From positions 1-47,015 of the IMG/VR virus record IMGVR_UViG_3300048091_000213: a DNA stretch of 47,015 nucleotides, one strand, 5' to 3'. Origin of the DNA: a virus. The position numbers and the translations under genes were made by a program. A model generated the notes under the pieces. That model worked only from the letters and a program-made list of their open reading frames with translations, searched no databases and was not told where the DNA came from. This document shows, one piece after another, positions 8,408 through 14,759 of the stretch (the stretch's first letter is position 1; every line of letters begins with the position of its first letter).

Positions 8408-8825
8408 GGCTGCGCACGCTGCCGATGATTACGCCCCAGATGGCCAGCTCATCCCCTTCCAGCACATAGCGTGGTGGATACTTGGGGTTCTCCGACAAAA
8501 GGATCACATCCTTTCCGCGGATGCATAGTCGTTTGCACAGCGGATCGTTGTTCAGCAGCGCCACGACGATGTGACCATGGGCCGGCTCCAGCGAACGATC
8601 TACGACCGCCAGGTCCCCGTCAAAGATGCCCGCACCCTGCATGCTCTCCCCGGTAATTTTCACCAGGTAGACATGCGGGGCGCGGATGTTCAGCACCTCA
8701 TCTAGGGAGATGTGTGCCTCAATGTGATCCGCTGCCGGCGAAGGAAACCCAGCCGGTACTTGGAACAGACAAAGAGGCAGTTTCCGGCCGACCTCTGCAA
8801 TACAACCTAAAATTGAATAGCTCAT
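8400..8825 (-). CDS. umuD: UmuD-like SOS mutagenesis protein (S24 autopeptidase)
   Basis: The predicted protein has 141 residues. It shows an Ala25-Gly26 bond for RecA-stimulated self-cleavage (VPAGFPSPA), catalytic Ser61 in TGESMQGAGI and Lys98 in NDPLCKRL, all at UmuD-like spacing. After cleavage UmuD' joins the UmuC-like polymerase encoded just downstream. The start at 8825 has GGAAG nine bases upstream and lies 18 bases below a LexA box. Confidence 0.95.
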   Translation of the reverse strand: MSYSILGCIAEVGRKLPLCLFQVPAGFPSPAADHIEAHISLDEVLNIRAPHVYLVKITGESMQGAGIFDGDLAVVDRSLEPAHGHIVVALLNNDPLCKRLCIRGKDVILLSENPKYPPRYVLEGDELAIWGVIIGSVRSHV

Positions 8826-8843
8826 GACGCACGACTTCCGACA

Positions 8844-8859
8844 CTGTACGAATGTACAG
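8844..8859. promoter_or_regulatory. LexA (SOS) box
   Basis: CTGTACGAATGTACAG matches the CTG-N10-CAG LexA consensus with perfect outer half-sites. It lies between the divergent umuD-like and SRAP genes and could repress both. Confidence 0.88.
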
Positions 8860-8876
8860 TTAACTTTCAGAAGTGC

Positions 8877-8905
8877 TTGCGGTCAATTTTTGTAGGAGAT
8901 ATCTG
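8877..8905 (+). promoter_or_regulatory. possible promoter of the SRAP gene
   Basis: TTGCGG (8877-8882), a 17-base spacer and TATCTG (8900-8905), directed to the ATG at 8921. The fit to consensus is moderate. Confidence 0.35.
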
Positions 8906-8920
8906 ATAGGCGGGCGAGCT

Positions 8921-9604
8921 ATGTGCGGACGACTTTCACAATACGACGGCATTCACGACTTTGTGGCGGCGCTGAGCATGCCCAACGCGCTAGTCAATCA
9001 CACGGGCGACCAACCCTTCGAACGCTACAACGCAGCTCCCACCACCCAGTTGGCGATTTTCCATCAAGAAGGTCAGTACCTGCACGCCGACATGGTCCGT
9101 TGGGGATGGCGTCCACACTGGGCGAAGGATCGCGCCGCGCCGATCAACGCTCGGGTAGAGAAAGTCGCACATGGCCCCTTCTTCCGGGCAATCTGGCCGC
9201 ACCGGGCGATCATTGCGATTAACAATTGGTTTGAATGGGTGGATGAAGGCGGACCCAAGAAGCAGCCCTACTTGATTCGCCGGCGAGACCGGGCGCCGAT
9301 TCTTTGCGCCGCGATTGGGCAGTATCCCAATGCAGAACATCCACCTGGCGAACACGACGGCTTTGTAATCATTACCGCTGACAGTGCTGGCGGTATGGTG
9401 GACATCCACGACCGTCGTCCTGTGACACTATCGCCGGAATTGGCTCGCGAATGGCTGGACCCGGCTACGCCAAAAGATCGCGCCGAACAGATCGCACTGC
9501 TGCAGGGTGAGCCCACCGAGGCGTTCGAGTGGTTCAAGGTCGACCGAGCCATTGGCAATGTGCGCAATCAAGGGAGGGACTTGCTAAACCCTAAAGAGGA
9601 ATAG
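8921..9604 (+). CDS. SRAP-domain (HMCES/YedK-like) abasic-site protein
   Basis: The predicted protein has 227 residues from ATG 8921, chosen so that Cys2 (MCGRLSQYDG) becomes N-terminal after methionine removal. SRAP proteins need this cysteine to crosslink to abasic sites in single-stranded DNA. Other signatures are RWGWRPHW, NARVEKV, a WFEW segment with the conserved glutamate, and a HDRRPVTL segment with the conserved histidine. The family shields abasic sites at forks and is a frequent SOS neighbour. Here it is divergent from the umuDC-like pair across one LexA box. Confidence 0.92.
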   Translation: MCGRLSQYDGIHDFVAALSMPNALVNHTGDQPFERYNAAPTTQLAIFHQEGQYLHADMVRWGWRPHWAKDRAAPINARVEKVAHGPFFRAIWPHRAIIAINNWFEWVDEGGPKKQPYLIRRRDRAPILCAAIGQYPNAEHPPGEHDGFVIITADSAGGMVDIHDRRPVTLSPELAREWLDPATPKDRAEQIALLQGEPTEAFEWFKVDRAIGNVRNQGRDLLNPKEE

Positions 9605-9648
9605 CGTTTACAGGTACTTTCGAACTCTCCCAGCTACTCAACCATTTC

Positions 9649-9691
9649 TTATTTCGTTATTTCGTTATTTCGTTATTTCGTTAATTCGTTA
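9649..9691. repeat. tandem octamer array TTATTTCG
   Basis: Four perfect TTATTTCG units and one TTAATTCG unit follow each other directly (9649-9688), then TTA. This could be an unstable simple repeat or a protein-binding/DNA-unwinding array. Confidence 0.9.
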
Positions 9692-9800
9692 GCCCACCAC
9701 TTAATAAATATCCTTCCGATATCCTTTGGATATACATTGAGTACCCTTTAGATATTCAGATTTGCAAAACCGCTAGCGCACGGGGTGAAGATAGCGTCTC

Positions 9801-9887
9801 CCATACACCTATTGCCCTATGACAGGGTGTCCATATACACCCATTGCCCAAGACCAAAGTTCCCCTATACACCCATTGCCCTACGAC
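9801..9887. repeat. three iteron-like direct repeats with 32-bp period
   Basis: Cores TACACCTATTGCCC (9804), TACACCCATTGCCC (9836) and TACACCCATTGCCC (9868) start exactly 32 bases apart, about three helical turns. Downstream bases (TATGAC, AAGACC, TACGAC) are partly conserved. The geometry suggests cooperative binding by a protein such as a replication initiator or regulator. Confidence 0.8.
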
Positions 9888-10122
9888 GCGCTCCATTGCC
9901 TGCGTGACGAGTTGATACTTGACGAGACGCAACAATTAAAATTAAGGTGCCAGCCAACAAACTTACAGCTGCAACATCGAACGCCGCTTTTTAGCGCCGC
10001 GACCTTACTTACCTTACGAGAAGCCAATGAAAAACATTAGCTATGCGCGTCTGTGCCTAATTTTCGCAATTGAGTTAATTCGACTGATACAGCTTCTCGT
10101 TAAGAAAATCCCATGGTGACAA

Positions 10123-10917
10123 TTAAAACAATCCTCCCAACGATTCTGGCGCCCAGTTCATGATCACCAGCTCGCCGCTCACCTCGGCTTTGCCTTGGCG
10201 CTGATTGGCAGTGGTGTAACGAATGTCCAAGGTCTCGAAGTGGAAGCCTTTGAATACGCGGCGGATGTCGGGATGATCGTTGATGCTGACCATCACCCTA
10301 CCTTTGCAACGGCGCATGAAGTCGGCCATCCGTTCATAGTTCTCAAACGGAAAGTCCACGCCATAACCAGCGGTCTGCCAGTACGGCGGATCCATGTAGT
10401 GGAAGGTGTGGGCACGGTCGTAGCGTTCTGCGCATTCAAGCCATGGGAGATTTTCGACGTAGGTGCCGGACAGGCGCTGCCACGCAGCCGAGAGGTTTTC
10501 CTCGATGCGCAGCAGGTTGATGGCCGGTGCGGTGGTCGCCGTGCCGAACGTCTGACCGGAGACCTTGCCGGCGAAGGCATGATGCTGCAGATAGAAGAAT
10601 CGGGCGGCGCGCTGGATGTCGGTGAGGGTTTCGGGGCGGGTCATTTTCTGCCATTCGAACACCTGTCGCGAACTGAGCGCCCATTTGAACTGGCGCACAA
10701 ATTCTTCGAGGTGGTTCTGCACGACGCGGTAAAGCGTGACCAGGTCGCCGTTGATATCGTTGAGAACTTCGACCGGCGATGGCTGGGGCTTCATGAAGTA
10801 CAGCGCGGCACCGCCGGCAAAGACTTCAACGTAGCATTCGTGTGGCGGAAAAAGCGGAATGAGGCGGTCGGCCAGGCGGCGTTTGCCGCCCATCCATGGG
10901 ATGATGGGTGTAGACAT
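10123..10917 (-). CDS. D12-class DNA adenine methyltransferase (Dam-like)
   Basis: The predicted protein has 264 residues from ATG 10917. It has the AdoMet-binding IPWMGGKRRL motif near the N-terminus, EVFAGGAALYF (motif I, G-x-G-type) and the catalytic DPPYW at about residues 176-180. This layout belongs to D12 enzymes that methylate N6 of adenine, as in GATC. Phage copies protect DNA from restriction or affect regulation. It is the last minus-strand gene, after Rz. A LexA-like box lies 18-33 bases upstream, so it may have its own SOS-dependent promoter. Confidence 0.93.
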   Translation of the reverse strand: MSTPIIPWMGGKRRLADRLIPLFPPHECYVEVFAGGAALYFMKPQPSPVEVLNDINGDLVTLYRVVQNHLEEFVRQFKWALSSRQVFEWQKMTRPETLTDIQRAARFFYLQHHAFAGKVSGQTFGTATTAPAINLLRIEENLSAAWQRLSGTYVENLPWLECAERYDRAHTFHYMDPPYWQTAGYGVDFPFENYERMADFMRRCKGRVMVSINDHPDIRRVFKGFHFETLDIRYTTANQRQGKAEVSGELVIMNWAPESLGGLF

Positions 10918-10934
10918 TGATAGCAAGACCTTTA

Positions 10935-10950
10935 CTGTATGGATAAACAG
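10935..10950. promoter_or_regulatory. LexA-like (SOS) box upstream of the Dam gene
   Basis: CTGTATGGATAAACAG matches CTG-N10-CAG and agrees with the CTGTATATATATACAG ideal at 13 of 16 positions, one more than the umuD box. It is 18 bases upstream of the Dam start. Confidence 0.65.
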
Positions 10951-11025
10951 GTGCTAGGCTCGCCGCGCTTTGTGCACGGAGCAAGAGCCTTGGCTGGACT
11001 TGCAGGGACAATCTGCAGGGACGGC

Positions 11026-11069
11026 GGTCGGTCTGGATGTTGACGCATCCGGACCGGCCGCTCTTTTTC
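11026..11069 (+). terminator. hairpin with T-run on the plus strand between Dam and Rz genes
   Basis: A long imperfect stem (GCGGTCGGTCTGGATG against CATCCGGACCGGCCGC) is followed by CTCTTTTT on the plus strand. No plus-strand gene precedes it. It could end a short RNA starting near the LexA-like box, or simply form a barrier at the end of the Rz transcript. Confidence 0.5.
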
Positions 11070-11610
11070 ACTTCGGTGTTGAGACTTCTTTGGCGTATGC
11101 CTGACAGGCCGCGAGGGCAATCAGCCCCCGGTCGCCGTCATCGGTGACGCCGATAATTCGTTGAGCATGCGCTGGGTCAAGTTCGGCTCTTGTGGGGCCA
11201 TGAACCACGCCGCCGGTGGCGGTGGCGGCTGACACCGATCCGTTGCCGGCGCCGTTGGTGGCGTCGAGTAGGACTGACAGGCGCAGATCAGCAGTGGCAA
11301 GGCGGTCGCGCAGGCGACCTTGATCACGTTGGACATCGCTCAAGGCTCGGTAATGGGTTTGTTCACTGGTTGCCAGGCGCTGCTCGAGCGCGAGGCGTTC
11401 GTCTTGTTCGTCACGCTGCTGCGCGGCCGAGGCCAGGGCCAGTTGATTGAGGGTTTCGGTGTGGAGGCGGGCCTGCTCTGCGAGCTGTTTGCCGTAGCGC
11501 CAATCCTGCAATTGCCAGGTAATGGACGCAGAACCACCGGCCAAGACGATCAGCACCAAGCCCTTGGCCACTAACCGATACGGTGCAGGGATCAGTTCGC
11601 CGAGACGCAT
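11068..11610 (-). CDS. Rz-like inner-membrane spanin
   Basis: The predicted protein has 180 residues from ATG 11610 after GAGGGCGGTGCT. An N-terminal hydrophobic segment (LVAKGLVLIVLAGGSASITW in outline) is followed by a periplasmic helical, coiled-coil region rich in Gln, Arg and Glu. The C-terminal part contains CQAYAKE, a feature of many Rz proteins. It would complete lysis by fusing inner and outer membranes together with an outer-membrane partner. It overlaps the endolysin stop and has an Rz1-like frame embedded. Confidence 0.85.
   Translation of the reverse strand: MRLGELIPAPYRLVAKGLVLIVLAGGSASITWQLQDWRYGKQLAEQARLHTETLNQLALASAAQQRDEQDERLALEQRLATSEQTHYRALSDVQRDQGRLRDRLATADLRLSVLLDATNGAGNGSVSAATATGGVVHGPTRAELDPAHAQRIIGVTDDGDRGLIALAACQAYAKEVSTPK
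11121..11336 (-). CDS. Rz1-like outer-membrane lipoprotein spanin embedded in Rz
   Basis: The predicted protein has 71 residues in another frame inside the Rz-like gene. It begins with a basic/hydrophobic signal ending in a lipobox (LLICAC, lipidated Cys at about residue 20). A proline-rich stretch (CQPPPPPAAW) follows. This matches embedded Rz1 o-spanins, which are small proline-rich lipoproteins nested in Rz. Confidence 0.8.
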   Translation of the reverse strand: MSNVIKVACATALPLLICACQSYSTPPTAPATDRCQPPPPPAAWFMAPQEPNLTQRMLNELSASPMTATGG

Positions 11611-12155
11611 AGCACCGCCCTCGCCCGCCCCCACAACTCCAGCCGATCCTGCAGGCCATTGAGGCCGCCGTTGATCCTGCGGGTGATCGTGTTGAACTCG
11701 TTTTGATCGGCCAGTGCGTTCAGCCCATTCACTGACCAGAACCACGCGGCCGATTCAGCGGCCCACTGCGGCAGCTCCAGCAGTTCAGGGGTGCGCAGCA
11801 ATCGCTCGTCGCCGAACAGCGCGAGGCTGCAGCGCAGGTAGTTGTCGTGGCCGGTGACCTGGATCAGTCCGCGACCGCGATAACGCTGGCCATCGCCGTC
11901 CGCTGCCGGGGTGTTGCCCAGTTTCGCGGCCAGGGCACCGGTGTCGTATTTGCTCAGGTATTGATCGCCGCCCAGCTCCCGCACGTACTGCAGCTGACCT
12001 GACTCGTATCCGATTTGAGCCAAGAACGCGGCTTGGCGTTTCGGGGTGTTGATCTGCCGGCGGGCCATGGCTGCGTTGAGCGCGGATACAAAAACGCCCG
12101 CTTGGCGGCGGGCGTTGGGCATGATGGATTGCAGTTGCTGTTCGGTCAGTGACAT
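11592..12155 (-). CDS. GH19 chitinase-like endolysin
   Basis: The predicted protein has 187 residues. Glycoside hydrolase family 19 signatures are IGYESGQLQYVREL, with likely catalytic Glu51 and Glu60, and YRGRGLIQVTGHDNY. Phage GH19 proteins cleave the glycan backbone of peptidoglycan. No signal peptide is visible, so export needs the holin, whose candidate gene lies some 21 kb away beside the terminase. The first codons also encode a strong hairpin followed by T5 on the minus strand. Confidence 0.92.
   Translation of the reverse strand: MSLTEQQLQSIMPNARRQAGVFVSALNAAMARRQINTPKRQAAFLAQIGYESGQLQYVRELGGDQYLSKYDTGALAAKLGNTPAADGDGQRYRGRGLIQVTGHDNYLRCSLALFGDERLLRTPELLELPQWAAESAAWFWSVNGLNALADQNEFNTITRRINGGLNGLQDRLELWGRARAVLCVSAN
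12090..12116 (-). terminator. terminator-like hairpin inside the endolysin 5' coding region
   Basis: On the minus strand AACGCCCGC, a six-base loop and GCGGGCGTT are followed by more T, at about codons 14-22 of the endolysin. It may attenuate lysis-gene expression unless antitermination is active. Confidence 0.5.
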
Positions 12156-12192
12156 CGATGTCTCCTTGATTTGTGAGGATGCGCCGCTATTG

Positions 12193-13236
12193 CTAGAGCT
12201 GAACGACCTTCAGATCCTTTGCCGCTTTTTTCTTCTTGCCCTTGGCTTTGGCTTTACCCTTCTTGCCGCCGTTGCACTCGACCGTCGTGCTCCAGCCGGA
12301 CTGGGTGAACACTTGCTCCACCGAATCAACCAGGTACTCGCCATCGAGGCCGACCTTGAAACCTTGGGCATTGATCGAGCGTTCGGCGAACAGGTCGGTA
12401 CGTCCGGGCATTTCCAGCCGGACACCGGCGGTGGAGCGGTTGAACGCAGTGAGGCGTGCCTGGGCTGCCGCTTCGGCGGCTGATTTGTTCGGGTAGATGT
12501 GGCGGTCGGTATGCACCGGCGGCAAACCGTCCGGCGATTCGTCGTTGTCGAGGGTGACCACGGCGAGCTTGCCGGTCTTTTTGTCTTGGTGCTTGGCCGA
12601 CACGGCCTTGTGCGTGTTGCGGTCACCGAGCCGAAACTGGAAGCGACTGACGTCGCGCCGCTGGATCGGTACAACGCCGAAGCTCTTACCCGAGGCGCTC
12701 TGCCCGGCCTGGCGTGGCATCACCAGAAGCTTTCCGTCAGCGACCTTGGCCGTGCAGTCGTGATGCTTTGCCAGACGGGTGATGAAGTTGAAATCCGATT
12801 CATTGAGCTGATCGGCACGCGGCACCTTGGTTTGCACCGGGCACACCGGTTGCCAGCCATTGCGTGCAGCGACGTCGGCCACAATTCGTGACAACGGTAC
12901 GTTTTCCCAACTACCGCTGCGGATCGTTTTGCCACTGCCGCGCATGTCGCTGGCCTTGCCGGTGATCACCAGCGTATCCGGCGGGCCGGATAACTCGATC
13001 TCGTCGACGACATAGCGGCCGATGCGTGTCAGCGACGTTTCAGCGTAACCCAAAAAGATCTCGATGCTGGCCCCGCGAGGGGGCAGCACTACCGCGCCAT
13101 CGCGGTCATCAATGCGCAGCTCGAACTCATCGGATTCCATGCCGGGCTTGTCGGTGGTTTTCAGCTGCAGCAGCCGGTCATTGATTAGCGCGGTGATGTC
13201 GGCACCATCGGCCACCACGCGAAAGGCTGGAGTCAT
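12193..13236 (-). CDS. P2 gpD-like late control / baseplate hub protein
   Basis: The predicted protein has 347 residues from ATG 13236 (MTPAFRVVADGADITALIND), the typical start of P2 GpD-family proteins. It continues with ERIGRY-like baseplate hub phrases (LTRIGRYVVDEIELSGPPD) and FNFITRLAKHHDCTAKVADGKL. GpD forms the tail hub, corresponding to T4 gp27, and in P2 is named late control D. The C-terminus is lysine-rich (KGKAKAKGKKKKAAK). It is separated from the upstream moron-like gene by a minus-strand terminator. Confidence 0.92.
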   Translation of the reverse strand: MTPAFRVVADGADITALINDRLLQLKTTDKPGMESDEFELRIDDRDGAVVLPPRGASIEIFLGYAETSLTRIGRYVVDEIELSGPPDTLVITGKASDMRGSGKTIRSGSWENVPLSRIVADVAARNGWQPVCPVQTKVPRADQLNESDFNFITRLAKHHDCTAKVADGKLLVMPRQAGQSASGKSFGVVPIQRRDVSRFQFRLGDRNTHKAVSAKHQDKKTGKLAVVTLDNDESPDGLPPVHTDRHIYPNKSAAEAAAQARLTAFNRSTAGVRLEMPGRTDLFAERSINAQGFKVGLDGEYLVDSVEQVFTQSGWSTTVECNGGKKGKAKAKGKKKKAAKDLKVVQL

Positions 13237-13249
13237 TTGTGCTGTCCAT

Positions 13250-13273
13250 AAAAAAGCCCGCACAAGGCGGGCT
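13250..13273 (-). terminator. intergenic terminator upstream of the gpD-like gene
   Basis: On the minus strand AGCCCGCC, TTGT, GCGGGCT is followed by TTTTTT. It lies after the small membrane/zinc-ribbon gene and 14 bases before the gpD-like ATG. Confidence 0.8.
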
Positions 13274-13310
13274 GAGTTGATGACGTTGTCTGCAGACGAA
13301 GCGTTGCAGA

Positions 13311-13634
13311 TCAATCGATTTTGATAATCACCAAGCTGTCTTCTCGCACGGCAATGCAGCTGTGGCATACCGGGCAGGCGAACACATCCGTCTTGGGGTC
13401 GACAGGGAGCAACTTGGTGCAGGCCGGGCAGCTCCCCTCTAAGAAGGTTTCACGAAACCCGAAGGTTTTGTAGAGGATCGCGAACGCCATTCCCAAGGCC
13501 AGAAACCAGCCGAGCACAGGGATGAAACACAGGAGGATTGCGCCGATGGTTCCGAAAATTATCCAGTTCAGGCGATAGTTGAGTTCCCCCCAAAGGCTCC
13601 GTTTTACTTTCCTTAACTCTGTCGATCTTTCCAT
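13311..13634 (-). CDS. membrane protein with C-terminal zinc ribbon (moron)
   Basis: The predicted protein has 107 residues. Two adjoining hydrophobic segments span about residues 23-56. The C-terminal part has CPACTKLLP ... CPVCHSCI, a two-knuckle CxxC zinc ribbon. No tail protein of this type is known to me in P2-like modules. The gene interrupts the normal X-D gene order and has its own terminator downstream, which marks it as a moron. Superinfection exclusion is possible but unproven. Confidence 0.75.
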   Translation of the reverse strand: MERSTELRKVKRSLWGELNYRLNWIIFGTIGAILLCFIPVLGWFLALGMAFAILYKTFGFRETFLEGSCPACTKLLPVDPKTDVFACPVCHSCIAVREDSLVIIKID

Positions 13635-13720
13635 AAAGGGTCTCTCACGCCTTGCAAAAAAAGGCGAGTCTATCGGCGCCTGAAATCAACGGCAAATTGA
13701 CATCAGCGACTTATGCCCGA

Positions 13721-13927
13721 TTACTCCCACAACATTACCCCATCATTACTGGGTGCTGGCAGATCCGGGAACTCGATTACGATGCCGGCGCGGTAAGGTT
13801 GCACCTCATCGGCCAAGCCCTGATTGGCACCGAGCACCGCCTCAACCGTGCCCTCAAGATGCCCATAGGCGTGGTAACACAGGGTGTCCAGCAGATCCCC
13901 ATCAGACGTTCTGCAGGTCGTCGCCAT
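13721..13927 (-). CDS. tail protein X (P2 gpX-like, LysM-type)
   Basis: The predicted protein has 68 residues from ATG 13927. It has the pattern of small GpX proteins: CRTSDGDLLDTLCYHAYGH, then a turn, VLGANQGLADEVQPY and a final VIEFPDLP. GpX has a LysM-like fold and is needed for tail assembly. It overlaps the end of the gpU-like gene by 26 bases. Confidence 0.9.
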   Translation of the reverse strand: MATTCRTSDGDLLDTLCYHAYGHLEGTVEAVLGANQGLADEVQPYRAGIVIEFPDLPAPSNDGVMLWE

Positions 13928-14747
13928 AACGCACAAACTCCAAAGTAAACGCCTGCTTGCGCGGGATCCCGCCCTGCAGCAGCGCGCTCTGTTCTTCTTC
14001 AACGCTCTTCAGGCACCAGGTGCCGAGCACGTCGCCATAGCCGGTGGTCAAGGTCAGCGGCTTGAGTTGGGCACCGAGGCTGCGCAGAGTGTCCAGTTGT
14101 TTGATCCCGCCTTTGAAGCCGGGAAAGATCGCGCCCTTGAGCGTGATCTTTTCCTCACCGATACCGACCGCTTGTTGTGCCGGCCGACGGGTGAGTCGCT
14201 CCTGCGAAGCCCATCTAAACTCAGTCGAGCGCCGCAGTTCATCAAAGGCTGCGGTGTCCAGATTGAAGTAGTAGGGCTGTGCCTGCGGATCCTGTGGTTG
14301 CACGATCAGTAGATGCGGGAACGGCTTCACCGTTTCCGGCAATGGGGTGGCATCACCACCCAGCGAACCGGTCGGGACGATGTTGGCCAGCGACGGGCTG
14401 ACCTTGCCGGCGACCTTGTTGATTGCGGTGGACGCCCGGGCGGCCTGTTCCTTCAGCTCGCCCATGCGCTCATCGATCTGCGATACGGCACGCGTAGCTT
14501 TGTTGTACGTGGCCACCACCTGGCCGACCTTGGCCTGAGCCGCGTTGACGCCGCGCATGACACGCTGCAGCTTTGCTCCAATCGCCGGACCGACAAAGGG
14601 AATCCCTTCCAGCTCCGAGGCCGCGCCGCTGATCTCGCTGATGGCACCGTTGACTGGCCCCATCATGCCGTCGAGGCTGCGCCGACCGCTCTCTCCTGCT
14701 GCCGCCAGATTTTTCAATCCCGACTGCAGCTGTTCCATGTAGGCCAT
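13902..14747 (-). CDS. tail protein U (P2 gpU-like) with long N-terminal extension
   Basis: The predicted protein has 281 residues; P2 gpU has about 160. The C-terminal ~150 residues contain the GpU pattern (FRWASQERLTRRPAQQAVG, TLKGAIFPGFKGG, LTTGYGDVLGTWCLKSVEEEQ). The N-terminal ~110 residues are Ala/Gly-rich and helical, resembling tape-measure tails. GpU helps terminate the contractile tail. The start has GGAGGGCCA just upstream. Confidence 0.9.
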   Translation of the reverse strand: MAYMEQLQSGLKNLAAAGESGRRSLDGMMGPVNGAISEISGAASELEGIPFVGPAIGAKLQRVMRGVNAAQAKVGQVVATYNKATRAVSQIDERMGELKEQAARASTAINKVAGKVSPSLANIVPTGSLGGDATPLPETVKPFPHLLIVQPQDPQAQPYYFNLDTAAFDELRRSTEFRWASQERLTRRPAQQAVGIGEEKITLKGAIFPGFKGGIKQLDTLRSLGAQLKPLTLTTGYGDVLGTWCLKSVEEEQSALLQGGIPRKQAFTLEFVRYGDDLQNV

Positions 14748-14759
14748 TGGCCCTCCTCG

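Larger units (their letters stand above)
9605..10122. other. 518-base AT-rich non-coding region with several repeat arrays
   Basis: No supported gene. It holds five octamers TTATTTCG/TTAATTCG (9649-9688), an ATATCC-TTT-GGATAT palindrome (9719-9733), and three direct repeats with an exact 32-base period (9801-9887). The plus-strand open frame at 9819-10040 runs through the repeats and has no protein-like features. Confidence 0.6.

Noticed and set aside
9819-10040. 73-codon plus-strand frame in the repeat region
   Set aside because: It runs through the 32-bp repeats and has no protein-like pattern or good ribosome-binding site.
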